Source: Streptomyces rishiriensis (GTDB lineage: Bacteria; Actinomycetota; Actinomycetes; Streptomycetales; Streptomycetaceae). Taken from it: 64,000 nucleotides of DNA. The position numbers and the translations under genes are program-made. Positions 50,149 to 59,857 of this stretch are shown here, in pieces; positions within the stretch are counted from its first letter, which is position 1; each line of letters opens with the position of its first letter. The notes below the pieces were generated by a model, which saw only the letters and a program-made list of their open reading frames with translations, ran no database searches and was not told the origin of the DNA. The DNA lies in assembly GCF_003112535.1 (NCBI RefSeq), contig NZ_BEWA01000028.1, forward strand, positions 85,710-149,709, in the 5' to 3' direction.

Positions 50149-53100
50149 TCACAGGGCCCGCGTCGCGTAGGCCCTGACGTCCGCGTCGGTGTCCGTCGTC
50201 GCCGTGGCGAGGGCCGCCCGGGCGGCTGCCCCGTCACGGTGACGGGTCAGGGCCAGGACGGAGGCCTTGCGGACGTCGGCGTTCGGGTCGGCCAGCGCCT
50301 TGGCCAGGACGGGGACGGCCGTGTCGGGGTGGGCCACGGACAGCGCGGTGGCGGCGCCGGCCCGCACCTGCCAGGCCGGGTCGGACAGCGCGGTCACCGC
50401 CCGGGCTGCGAGCGGCTCGGGGCAGCCGGTGGCGCCCAACGCCCCGTAGGCGGCGGCCCGCACGAGAGCGTCCGGATCGTCCACGAGAGCGGCCAGAGCC
50501 GTGTGCACGGGGTCGGGCGCGGGAGCGCGGCCTGCGTCGGCGTCGGCTGCGGCCTCGGCCCCGATGGCGGGAGCGTGACCCGCGTCGGCTGCGGCCTCGG
50601 TGGCGGAAGCACGGTCGGGACCCTGGGCGGAGCCGGTCGACAGGCCGTCGCCCGGAGTGGTGTTCGGACCGCCGTCCGGGGTGCCGTCCGGAGTGCTGTT
50701 CGGAGTGCTGTTCGGGCCGTCGTCCGGAGTGGTGTTCAGCCGGCCGACGGCCACCGTGGCCAGGGACTTGGCGATCGTGACGCGGACCTCGCGGGACGGG
50801 TCGACGGTGGCCGCCCGGGCCAGTTCGTCGGCGGCGTCGACGGAGACCAGGGCGCGGACGGCCTCGATGCGGACGGCGATGTCGGCGTCGGTGAGGGCGC
50901 CGGCGAACAGGACGGCGTCGCCGAGACGCAGGGCGCGCAGCACGTCCAGGGCCGCGGCGCGGACCACGGGATCGGCCTCGGCCAGCGCGGCGGCCAGCCC
51001 GTCACGCAGGGCGGGTTCGGGCGGCAGGGTCTCGACGAGTTCCCGCAGCGAGGCCGCGGCGGCGGCCCGCACCTCGGCGGCGGGGTCGCGCAGCGCGGCA
51101 GCGAGCGCCGGGCCGGTGCCCGACGGCACCGTCTCGGTGAGGACGGCGACCGCTTCACGCCGGACGGCGGGCGTCGGATCGGTCAAGTAGGAGAGCAGCG
51201 CGTCGAGTTCGGGCTCCTCTTCGGCGAGGGCCACGAGTTCCAGGAGGCGGGAGGAGGACCGGAGGGTGGAGGACGGGAGGGAAGACGACGGCTCGGGGCC
51301 GGGCCCGGACGCCGAAGCCGCCGAGGCGCCGCCCGCCCCCGAGGCAGCAGCGCCGGAGAGGGCTTCGGCGCCGGCGGCCACGGGCGCCATGTCCCGTGAC
51401 CCGGCCGTGGCCACGTCCTCGGGATGGACCTCGCCGATATGCCGTGAGGGGCCGCCGACGGGGCTGAACCCGGCGACCGGAACCAGATAGGGAGCCACGG
51501 GTCTGGCCGTGAACTCCATAGCACCGGAGGGGGACTTGTGCAGATCGAGGTGGTGGAACCAGGAGTCGTCGTCGCGACGGGGATGGTCGAGACGGTCGTG
51601 ATAGAGGCCCCAGCGGGACTCGGTGCGGGCCAGGGAGGCGCGCGCGGCCATCTCCGCGCAGTCGCGGATGAAGGTGACCTCGGCGCAGCGCATCAGCTCG
51701 TGCGGGGTGCGGGCGCCCATCTCGGCGATGTCGTCCCGCATCCGCTCGAACGACTCCAGGGCCAACGACAGCCGCGCGCCCGACTTCGGCGGGGCCACGT
51801 AGTCGTTCACGAAGCGGCGCAGCTTGTACTCGACCTGGGGCTGCGGTGGGCCGTCGGGGTTGCGCAGCGGGCGGTATATCAGCTCGTGCGCCTCGCGCAG
51901 CTGGTCGGCGGGCAGCTCACCGTCGTACGCCGTGTACCGGGCCGCGTCCGCGCCCGCGAGGTCGCCGAAGACGAACGCGCCGATCATGTAGTTGTGCGGG
52001 ACGCAGGCCAGGTCACCGGCCGCGTACAGGCGGGGGACGGTCGTGCGGGCGTGTTCGTCCACCCGTACGCCCGAGGCCGAGTGGCCGCCGCACAGGCCGA
52101 TCTCCGAGATGTGCATCTCGATGTCGTGGGTGCGGTAGTCGTGGCCGCGACCGGCGTGGAAGGTACCCCGGGTCGGCCGTTCGGTGGAGTGCAGGATCGA
52201 CTCCAGGGCGCTGAGCGACTCCTCGGGCAGATGGCTCAGCTTCAGGTAGACGGGGCCGCGGTCGCTCGCGACCTCCGCCGCGAACTCGGCCATCATCTGC
52301 CCCGACCAGTAGTCGGAGTCGACGAAGCGTTCGCCGTGCCGGTTGACCTGGTAGCCGCCGAAGGGGTTGGCGACATAGGCGCAGGCGGGGCCGTTGTAGT
52401 CCTTGATCAGCGGGTTGATCTGGAAGCACTCGATGCCGGTCAGCTCGGCGCCCGCGTGGTAGGCCATGGCGTAGCCGTCGCCCGCGTTGGTGGGGTTCTC
52501 GTACGTGCCGTACAGGTAGCCGGAGGCGGGCAGCCCGAGGCGGCCGCAGGCGCCGGTCGCGAGGACGACCCCGCCCGCGCGGACGGTGACGAACCGCCCG
52601 GTGCGGGTGTTGAAGCCGACCGCGCCGATGGCGCGCCCGTCCTCGGGGGAGGTCAGCACGCGCACCGGCATCACCCGGTTCTCGATGCGGATCCGCTCCC
52701 GCATCTCGCGCCGCCGCAGCTGCCGGTACAGGACCTTCTTGACGTCCTTGCCCTCCGGCATGGGCAGCACGTAGGAGCCGGAGCGGTGGACCTGGCGGAC
52801 CGCGTAGTCGCCGTGCTCGTCCTTCTCGAACTTCACGCCGTAGGACTCCAGCCGCTGCACCATGGCGAAGCCGCGGGTGGCGGTCTGGCGGACGGTGGCC
52901 TGGTCGACGATGCCGTCGTTGGCGCGGGTGATCTCGGCGACGTAGTCGTCGGGCTCGGCGCGGCCGGGGACGACCGCGTTGTTGACGCCGTCCATGCCCA
53001 TTGCGAGCGCGCCGGAGTGGCGCACGTGGGCCTTCTCCAGGAGCAGCACGCCGGCGCCGCGCTCGGCTGCGGTCAGGGCTGCCATGGTGCCGGCGGTGCC

Positions 53101-53175
53101 GCCGCCGATGACGAGGACGTCGCAGGTCAGCTCCTCGGCGTCGTCGAGCGCGGGGATCTGCACAGGGGTGTCCAC
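50149..53175 (-). CDS. FrdA/AprA-like flavoprotein fused to HEAT repeats
   Basis: 1008 aa, GTG at 53175, 11 nt after the ABC ATPase. Residues 1-600 form a fumarate reductase/succinate dehydrogenase-type flavoprotein: VLVIGGGTAGTMAAL (FAD dinucleotide motif, 21-35), GVVLATGACGRLG, GGYQVNRHGERFVDSDY, GLCGGHSASGVRVDEHART and AAGDLACVPHNYMIGAFVFG; the Arg/His set and spacing look closer to APS reductase alpha (AprA) than to SdhA. After a Ser/Gly/Pro linker, about 640-1008 are HEAT-type helical repeats (LTDPTPAVRREAVAVL, LRDPAAEVRAAAAASL, LADPNADVRKASVLAL), interrupted by a Pro/Thr/Asn/Gly insert with repeats like STPDGTPDG. Last gene of an operon that also has a two-cluster ferredoxin, the probable electron partner. 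Substrate unknown. Confidence 0.82.
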   Translation of the reverse strand: MDTPVQIPALDDAEELTCDVLVIGGGTAGTMAALTAAERGAGVLLLEKAHVRHSGALAMGMDGVNNAVVPGRAEPDDYVAEITRANDGIVDQATVRQTATRGFAMVQRLESYGVKFEKDEHGDYAVRQVHRSGSYVLPMPEGKDVKKVLYRQLRRREMRERIRIENRVMPVRVLTSPEDGRAIGAVGFNTRTGRFVTVRAGGVVLATGACGRLGLPASGYLYGTYENPTNAGDGYAMAYHAGAELTGIECFQINPLIKDYNGPACAYVANPFGGYQVNRHGERFVDSDYWSGQMMAEFAAEVASDRGPVYLKLSHLPEESLSALESILHSTERPTRGTFHAGRGHDYRTHDIEMHISEIGLCGGHSASGVRVDEHARTTVPRLYAAGDLACVPHNYMIGAFVFGDLAGADAARYTAYDGELPADQLREAHELIYRPLRNPDGPPQPQVEYKLRRFVNDYVAPPKSGARLSLALESFERMRDDIAEMGARTPHELMRCAEVTFIRDCAEMAARASLARTESRWGLYHDRLDHPRRDDDSWFHHLDLHKSPSGAMEFTARPVAPYLVPVAGFSPVGGPSRHIGEVHPEDVATAGSRDMAPVAAGAEALSGAAASGAGGASAASASGPGPEPSSSLPSSTLRSSSRLLELVALAEEEPELDALLSYLTDPTPAVRREAVAVLTETVPSGTGPALAAALRDPAAEVRAAAAASLRELVETLPPEPALRDGLAAALAEADPVVRAAALDVLRALRLGDAVLFAGALTDADIAVRIEAVRALVSVDAADELARAATVDPSREVRVTIAKSLATVAVGRLNTTPDDGPNSTPNSTPDGTPDGGPNTTPGDGLSTGSAQGPDRASATEAAADAGHAPAIGAEAAADADAGRAPAPDPVHTALAALVDDPDALVRAAAYGALGATGCPEPLAARAVTALSDPAWQVRAGAATALSVAHPDTAVPVLAKALADPNADVRKASVLALTRHRDGAAARAALATATTDTDADVRAYATRAL

Positions 53176-53186
53176 CGGGGTGCCTT

Positions 53187-54057
<871 letters not shown>

Positions 54058-54074
<17 letters not shown>

Positions 54075-54969
54075 CGCGGGCCTCCTCGGGGTCGGTTCCG
54101 GTGGGGACGGCGGCGGGGGCAGCCGGCGCCGGGTAGGTCGGCTCCGGTGCGGTCGGCCCCGGTGCGGTCGGCTCCGGTCGTGGCGTCCGGGGCCGGCCGG
54201 AGGGGACGTACGACGTGCGGGGCAGCCAGCGGGTCAGACGTCGGCCGAGGAGTTCCACGGCCGTGGAGGTCGCCCAGCCGAGCACGCCGATCGTGACCAT
54301 GCCGACGAACACGCCCGGGTAGTCGATGACCGTGTAGTCCTGCCAGGTGCGGTAGCCGACGCCGTACTGACCGGAGATCATCTCGGCGGAGATCACACAG
54401 ATCCACGAGACGCCCAGGCCGACCGAGAGACCTCCGAAGATGCCGGGCAGCGCCCCCGGCAGCACGACCGAGCCGAGGATCCGCCACCGGCCGCCGCCCA
54501 TGGTGCGCACCGCCTCCTCCCAGCCGGGGGCCAGGGCGCGGACGGCGTGCCGAGTGGAGACCATGACGGGGAAGAAGGCGGCGGTGAAGGTGATGAAGAC
54601 GATGCCCTGTTCGTTGGAGGGGAAGAGCAGGATCGCGACGGGCACCAGGGCGATCGCGGGGATGGGGCGGACGACTTCGAGGATCGGCCCGAGCAGGTCC
54701 TCGGCGAGCCGCGAGCGCGCCACGAGCACGCCCGTGGCGATGCCCGCGACGGCGGCGAGGAGGAAGCCGGTCAGGATGCGGGTGAGGCTGTCGGTGAGGT
54801 CGGTCCAGTAGTCGTCGCCGGCCAGGCGGTCGGCGAAGGTGCGGGCCACATCCGCGACCGTGGGGAACTGCGAGAAACGCAGCCACAGGTCGATGTTCAG
54901 GCTGGTCAGCAGCTGCCACAGGCCGAGGGCGGCCGCAACCGACGCCGCTCGCAGCGCATAGCGGGTCAC
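54058..54969 (-). CDS. ABC transporter permease (SsuC/TauC type)
   Basis: 303 aa, GTG at 54969 overlapping the binding-protein stop (GTGA). Six helices with the coupling-loop motif of the family: EAVRTMGGGRWRILGSVVLP and GGLSVGLGVSWICVISAEM. Ends with a Pro/Thr-rich cytosolic tail of about 55 residues (TAPGPTAPEPTYPAPAA). Middle gene of the transporter. Confidence 0.9.
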
Positions 54970-56306
54970 GACGCCCGCCCCAGGGCGTCGGCGTATGCGA
55001 CGATCCGGGAGCCGCCGTGGGCGTCGACGTAGGCCTGCGCGGTCGCCGGGGCGACGAACGGCAGGAGCGTCGTGCCGTCGGCGACCCAGACGGCCTTGTC
55101 GGCGAACCACAGGGTGCCGGTGGTGGCGTCGGGGACGTACGCGGCGCGGATGCCGTCCTTGTGCAGGGCGACGTAGGCCAGCAGCGCGGCCGGCGTCGGG
55201 AAGGAACGGGTCCGGGCGGCGCCCTTGGGCCACACCTCGCTCGCGGCGGGCGCCGGCGCGGCGGCGAGCTCGCGGGCGTAGGACGGGCCGAGCGCCTTCT
55301 TCACGTACCGGTCGTCGACGAAGGAGTCCACGTCGACGTCTCCGGTCAGCTTCGCCGCCTTCAGGATCGACACGTCCTCCTTGAGCGCGGACACGAGCCG
55401 GGGCTTGACGGCCGGGTCGAAGGTGGAGATGCCGTGCGCGCCGTTGTAGAGGTAGACGACCTCGGCGGGCAGGCCCGTGGCCTTCGCGACGCTCTCGGCG
55501 GCCGCCACGGGGTGCTCGTCCAGGTAGGCCGTGGCCTGCGCCTGGGCCTTCAGGAACGCCTCCAGCACGGCCGGGCGCTTCTTCGTGAAGTCCTCGCGGG
55601 CGGTGACGCCGTGGAAGGTGGGCAGGTCGAGCTGGGCGCCGTCGTAGAGGGCCTTCGCCTTGCCCTGGTAGGCGAGCAGGCCGGGCCAGGCGACGAACTG
55701 CGAGAGGGCGTCGGCGCTGCCCGCGGAGAGCGCCGACGCGCCGACGGCGGGCTGCTGGTTGAGCTTCTCGATGCCCTTGTCGGGGTCGATGCCGGCCCGC
55801 TGCAGGGCGCGGACCAGGGTGCCGTCGGCGGCGGAGCCCACGCTCGTGGAGACCTTCCGGCCCTTGAGGTCGTCGAGCGAGGCGAGCTTGGAGTCGGGCG
55901 CGGTGACGATGGTGTTGAGGCCGCCGCGCAGGTTGTAGCCGGTGACCGACACCAGGTGGGTGGGCTTGCCGAGCTGTCTGCCGCGGGCCGCGTTGATGAG
56001 GAGGGGGAAGTCGCCCATCGAGCCGATGTCGATCTTTCCCGCGGTCATCTGGGCGGTGATGGGGGCGCCGGTGGCGTAGTCCTGCCAGTCCACCTTGTAG
56101 GTCCTGCCGTCGCCGAGGGTGTTCAGCTGTTTCTCGAAGTAGCCGAGGGACCGCAGGAGGGTGCCTGCCGTGACCGTGTTGATGGTCTTGGACTGGTAGC
56201 CGACGGTGACGGTGACCGTGGAGCCGCTACCGGCCTGGGCGCTGCCGCATCCGGCGAGAGGAAACAGCAGGAGGGCGGCGGACACGGCGGCTGTTCGGGG
56301 TTTCAT
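54966..56306 (-). CDS. ABC substrate-binding lipoprotein with a NosL-like C-terminal domain
   Basis: 446 aa, ATG at 56306. Lipoprotein signal ending FPLAGC. Residues about 30-345 are an SsuA/TauA/NrtA-type binding protein: VTVGYQSKTINTVTAG, MTAGKIDIGSMGDFPLLI, LKGRKVSTSVGSAADGTLVR, ADALSQFVAW. The last about 75 residues (FPTPAALLAYVALHKDG, AYVPDATTGTLWFADKAVWV, APATAQAYVDAHGG) look like the NosL fold of copper-binding accessory proteins, though I see no Cys/Met metal ligand. A binding protein with this extra domain is unusual (normal length about 320). It may bind or hand over the substrate or a metal to a partner. The ligand is unknown. Confidence 0.75.
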   Translation of the reverse strand: MKPRTAAVSAALLLFPLAGCGSAQAGSGSTVTVTVGYQSKTINTVTAGTLLRSLGYFEKQLNTLGDGRTYKVDWQDYATGAPITAQMTAGKIDIGSMGDFPLLINAARGRQLGKPTHLVSVTGYNLRGGLNTIVTAPDSKLASLDDLKGRKVSTSVGSAADGTLVRALQRAGIDPDKGIEKLNQQPAVGASALSAGSADALSQFVAWPGLLAYQGKAKALYDGAQLDLPTFHGVTAREDFTKKRPAVLEAFLKAQAQATAYLDEHPVAAAESVAKATGLPAEVVYLYNGAHGISTFDPAVKPRLVSALKEDVSILKAAKLTGDVDVDSFVDDRYVKKALGPSYARELAAAPAPAASEVWPKGAARTRSFPTPAALLAYVALHKDGIRAAYVPDATTGTLWFADKAVWVADGTTLLPFVAPATAQAYVDAHGGSRIVAYADALGRAS

Positions 56307-56321
56307 CGGGGTTCGGGCCTT

Positions 56322-56549
56322 TCACCGGAGCAGGTAGGGCATGTTGACCGTGACGGCTCCGGTGGGACAGCGGGCCGCGCACGGGCCGCAGTACCAGCAC
56401 TCGTCGACGTGCATGTAGGCCTTGCCGTTGCTCTCGTCGATGGCGAGGGAGTCCAGCGGGCACATGTCCACGCACAGGGTGCAGCCGTCGATGCACTTCG
56501 ACTCGTCGATGGTCACGGGCACGTCGGCCCGCTGGGGCGCCAGGGTCAT
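56322..56549 (-). CDS. 2[4Fe-4S] ferredoxin (AprB-like)
   Basis: 75 aa, ATG at 56549. Two cluster motifs: CIDGCTLCVDMCP (C-x3-C-x2-C-x3-CP) and CWYCGPCAARCP (C-x2-C-x2-C-x3-CP). The longer first loop and DECWYCGPCAARCPTGAV resemble the ferredoxin part of APS reductase beta. It lies between GntR and the binding protein and probably passes electrons to or from the flavoprotein at the end of the operon. Confidence 0.85.
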   Translation of the reverse strand: MTLAPQRADVPVTIDESKCIDGCTLCVDMCPLDSLAIDESNGKAYMHVDECWYCGPCAARCPTGAVTVNMPYLLR

Positions 56550-56580
56550 GGCTGTCTCCAGAGAAGTCCCGGGAAAGGGA

Positions 56581-57381
56581 TCAGAGCGAGCGGTGGAGCA
56601 GACCGCCCATCGAGATGCGGTCCCCGCGGAAGCGGATGAACTCCAGGTCCACCGGGCGGCCGTCGGCCAGGTGGGTGAGGCGTTCGAGCATCAGGAGGGC
56701 CGCGCCGCGCGGCGCCTCCAGGACGGCGGCGGAATGGGCGTCCGCGTTCACGGCCTCCAGGGTGATCTCGGCGTGACCGAGACGCTGCCCGGTGAGGGCC
56801 TCCAGGAGCCGGAAGACGTCGGTGTTCTCCAGGTCGGCGCCGAGCAGGTCGGCGCCGACGTCGAGCGGGATGTACGTGAGGTCGAGGGAGAGGGGGACGC
56901 CGCCCAGGCGGCGCAGACGTTCGATGTAGAGGACGTCGGCGCCGGCCTGGACTTGGAGGCGGTCGGCGACCGGGGCGGGCGCGGCGACGGGGCCCATGGT
57001 GCGGACCTCGTTGGTCACGTGCCCGTGCTCGTGCAGGGTCTCGGCGAGGCCCATCAGGCGGTCCAGACCGTGCGGGTACTTCTGCGCCACGACGACCGTG
57101 CCGACGCCGGGCAGACGCTCCACCAGCCCCTCCGCGCGCAGCAGGTCGAGTGCCTGCCGGACGGTGTTGCGGGACGCGCGGTAGTCGTCGGCGAGCGACG
57201 ACTCGTGGGGGAGCGTGCCCGCCGGGAAGCCGCCGGTGAGCAGCTGGCGGCGCAGGATGTCGGCGAGCTGACGGGCCTGGTCAGCGCGCAGCCGACGGCG
57301 CGCACGGTGGGCGGCGACGGTGGTCGCGCCCTGACCGGCGTGCTCTCGGATGCGGTCGCTGGATGGCATGGTTCGAACCAT
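56581..57381 (-). CDS. GntR/HutC-family regulator
   Basis: 266 aa, ATG at 57381 (an ATG at 57369 is possible). Winged helix-turn-helix at about 35-105: ARQLADILRRQLLTGGFPAG, SSLADDYRASRNTVRQAL, GLVERLPGVGTVV. A UTRA ligand-binding domain follows (ADVLYIERLRRLGGVPLSLD, DVFRLLEALTG). It heads the operon with the ferredoxin 31 nt downstream. No Shine-Dalgarno, and TACCTT lies 6 nt before the ATG, so it is probably leaderless. It likely represses itself and the operon until the imported ligand binds. Confidence 0.85.
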   Translation of the reverse strand: MVRTMPSSDRIREHAGQGATTVAAHRARRRLRADQARQLADILRRQLLTGGFPAGTLPHESSLADDYRASRNTVRQALDLLRAEGLVERLPGVGTVVVAQKYPHGLDRLMGLAETLHEHGHVTNEVRTMGPVAAPAPVADRLQVQAGADVLYIERLRRLGGVPLSLDLTYIPLDVGADLLGADLENTDVFRLLEALTGQRLGHAEITLEAVNADAHSAAVLEAPRGAALLMLERLTHLADGRPVDLEFIRFRGDRISMGGLLHRSL

Positions 57382-57387
57382 AGCCAG

Positions 57388-57420
57388 AAGGTAGGGAAAG
57401 CAGTGTTGCTAGAGTGTTGC
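57388..57420 (-). promoter_or_regulatory. GntR promoter with direct-repeat operator
   Basis: The 8-mer AGTGTTGC occurs at 57402-57409 and 57413-57420, 11 bp apart, on the same face of the helix. On the minus strand it lies just upstream of the candidate -10 TACCTT (plus 57388-57393). A natural place for a regulator to block transcription of the operon. Confidence 0.5.
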
Positions 57421-57491
57421 GCCACCTACGATGACGTCAGATAACGCGCTGACCTGCTAAAACGCGTGATCGTCGAGCAAGATCTGCCAGC

Positions 57492-58430
57492 TCAGGACAG
57501 TGCGGCCAGGCCGGGGACGAACGTGATCAGCAGGGGCAGCAGGGGCACCAGCGCGGCCACCGTGGTCGTCAGCGCACGCTGTCTGCGCAGCAGGCGCGGG
57601 GGCGGCTGGAGGAGGCGGTCGACGCGCTCTCCGAGCAGACGGCGGCTGGAGGCGCAGGACAGCACGCCCCGGTGCTGGTTCAGCTCGATGAGGGCCAGCG
57701 CCGTCGTCAGGTGACCGCAGCGGCGCGACGCCGTGTCGTCGGCGGCGAGTTCGACCAGGCGGTGGGTCTGGTCGCAGAAGTGGGCGAAGAGCGGGACGCG
57801 CGGGAAGCCGGTGGCCAGGGCGGTGGACAGATGGAGCAGCCAGTCGTGGTGCGCGCGGGCGTGGCCGCGCTCATGGGTGAGGACGGCGTCCAGCTGATGG
57901 GAGGTGAGGCGGTGCAGGGCGCCGGTCGTGACGATCAACTGGGCCGGGCTTCCGGGCATCCACCAGGCGTCGGGGTACTCGTCCTCCAGGACGAGGAGGG
58001 GGCCGCGGGCCGACGGCAGGCCGGCGGGCAGGTCGGGGGCGCGTTCGCGCAGCAGCGCCCTGGCCCGGCTGCGACGGCGGCGCGCCTCGAACAGCTCGCG
58101 GCCCAGCATCGCGGTGGTCCAGGCGGCTCCGCAGGCCAGCAGCAGGGTCAGCGCCGCCGACCACAACGGGGCGGCGGACAGGTCGTAAGCCTCCGTGACC
58201 GAGGGCGGCGCGGGCGCGAAGACCCGCGCGCGGACGGTGTGGAAGACGGCCGCGGCGCCCAGCACCAGGGCGGTCAGGCAGCACAGCAGGACCGTGGCGA
58301 CCAGGCACTGCCACACCCACAGCCCCACCACCGGCTCCCGCTCGGGCCAGGCGGACCGGGTGAGCGCACGCGGGACCGGCACAGCGGCCGTCAGGGCGAC
58401 GACGCTCAGCAGGAGCAGGCAGAGAGTCAT
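57492..58430 (-). CDS. M56-type membrane metallopeptidase (BlaR1-like)
   Basis: 312 aa, ATG at 58430. Four membrane segments (MTLCLLLLSVVALTAAV, WVWQCLVATVLLCCLTALVL, WSAALTLLLACGAAWTTAML, and VAALVPLLPLLITFVPGLAA at the end) around a cytosolic zinc-protease domain with HERGH at about residue 201 in LTHERGHARAHHD, and ELAADDTASR supplying the third ligand. BlaR1/MecR1 relatives normally follow a BlaI/MecI repressor gene, but none is adjacent here and there is no penicillin-binding sensor domain. Target unknown. Confidence 0.82.
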   Translation of the reverse strand: MTLCLLLLSVVALTAAVPVPRALTRSAWPEREPVVGLWVWQCLVATVLLCCLTALVLGAAAVFHTVRARVFAPAPPSVTEAYDLSAAPLWSAALTLLLACGAAWTTAMLGRELFEARRRRSRARALLRERAPDLPAGLPSARGPLLVLEDEYPDAWWMPGSPAQLIVTTGALHRLTSHQLDAVLTHERGHARAHHDWLLHLSTALATGFPRVPLFAHFCDQTHRLVELAADDTASRRCGHLTTALALIELNQHRGVLSCASSRRLLGERVDRLLQPPPRLLRRQRALTTTVAALVPLLPLLITFVPGLAALS

Positions 58431-58645
58431 GCCACGGGCTCCGGATCCTGGTCGGGAAGGGGCGTGCCGGTCGCGCGCGGGCCGTACCGCCCGCCCGCGG
58501 GCGCGCGGTTCCGCCACGGGCGGCGGGCTCGGCCCGAGGACCGTGCCCGTCGCCAGTATGACGGCGGTTACTCCGGGAGTCAGCCCACGACGACGCTCCG
58601 ATTCAGCCCCTGTGCGCGCTCCCCGCGATCACTCGTCGGGGTGCC

Positions 58646-59857
58646 TCACTCCGGGATCACTCGCCCGCTCACCTCGCCCAGGCCCACCGGCACGCCGTCG
58701 GGGCCGGGAGCCCAGGCCGAGAGGGTCACCACATCGCCGTCCTCCAGGAACGTCCTCTTGCCGTCCGGGAGTTCCAGCGGGTCGCGGCCGTTCCAGGTCA
58801 GCTCCAGCAGGGAACCGCGCTGGTCCGGCTCCGGGCCGCTCACCGTGCCCGAGCCGTACAGGTCGCCGGTGCGCAGGGAGGCGCCGTTGACGGTGAGGTG
58901 CGCGAGTTGCTGGGCGGCCGTCCAGTACATGGTGGCGAAGGGCGGCTCGGAGACCGTGTGGCCGTTGAGCGCGACGGAGATCCGCAGGTCGTAGCCGGCG
59001 GGCTCGGCGGCCGCGTCGTCCAGGTAGGGGAGGAGGGCGTGGGTGCGCGCCGGGGGAGCCACGCGCGCGTCGTCCAGCGCCTCCAGCGGGGTGATCCATG
59101 CCGAGACCGACGTGGCGAACGACTTGGCGAGGAACGGCCCGAGGGGGACGTATTCCCACGCCTGGAGGTCACGGGCCGACCAGTCGTTGAGCAGGCACAG
59201 GCCGAACACATGCTCCCGGAAGTCGCCCATCGCGACCGTGCTGCCCTGCGGCGAGGGCACGCCGACCACGAAACCGACCTCGGCCTCGATGTCGAGCCGG
59301 ACGGACGGGCCGAAGACGGGTGCCGGGTCGGCGGGCGCCTTGCGCTGCCCCGAGGGCCGCACCACGTCCGTGCCGGAGACGACGACGGTGCCGGACCGTC
59401 CGTGGTAACCGATCGGCAGATGCTTCCAGTTGGGCAGCAGGGTGTCGGCCGTGTCCGGGCGGAAGATCGCGCCGACGTTCCGGGCGTGGTGCTCGGAGGA
59501 GTAGAAGTCGACATAGTCGGCGACCTCGAAGGGGAGGTGCAGCGTCACCGCGGAGAGGGGCCGGAAGAGCGGCTCGACGGTGGCCCGGTGCGACGGGCTC
59601 GTCACCCACTCCGTCAACTCGCGACGCACCTGCGTCCAGACCGTACGGCCCGCCGCCAGCAGCGGGTTGAGGGTCGGCGCCGCGAGCAGCCCGGCGTGGG
59701 GCGAGCCGAGCGCACGGGCCGCCGCGCCCGCGTCGAGGACGTGGTCGCCGAGCCGGACGCCGACGGTCCGCTCGTCGGAGCCCGGCAGCGAGAAGACGCC
59801 GTAGGGCAGGTTGTGCGGACCGAAGGGATCGCCCTCGGCAAGGTCGAAGGGGGGCAT
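58646..59857 (-). CDS. fumarylacetoacetase
   Basis: 403 aa, ATG at 59857 with GAGAGGCAG upstream. Hydrolyses 4-fumarylacetoacetate to fumarate and acetoacetate, the last step of tyrosine degradation. Signatures: DYVDFYSSEHHARNVG with catalytic residues, PIGYHGRSG, LDIEAEVGFVVG, FGLCLLNDWSARDLQAWEYV and LELTWNGRDPLEL. The length matches the bacterial and eukaryotic long form. No other homogentisate gene is adjacent, so it stands alone here. Confidence 0.93.
   Translation of the reverse strand: MPPFDLAEGDPFGPHNLPYGVFSLPGSDERTVGVRLGDHVLDAGAAARALGSPHAGLLAAPTLNPLLAAGRTVWTQVRRELTEWVTSPSHRATVEPLFRPLSAVTLHLPFEVADYVDFYSSEHHARNVGAIFRPDTADTLLPNWKHLPIGYHGRSGTVVVSGTDVVRPSGQRKAPADPAPVFGPSVRLDIEAEVGFVVGVPSPQGSTVAMGDFREHVFGLCLLNDWSARDLQAWEYVPLGPFLAKSFATSVSAWITPLEALDDARVAPPARTHALLPYLDDAAAEPAGYDLRISVALNGHTVSEPPFATMYWTAAQQLAHLTVNGASLRTGDLYGSGTVSGPEPDQRGSLLELTWNGRDPLELPDGKRTFLEDGDVVTLSAWAPGPDGVPVGLGEVSGRVIPE

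Noticed and set aside
50149..53175. Flavoprotein as succinate dehydrogenase subunit A
   Set aside because: No SdhB/C/D genes; the partner is a small two-cluster ferredoxin and a transporter, and a HEAT domain is fused.
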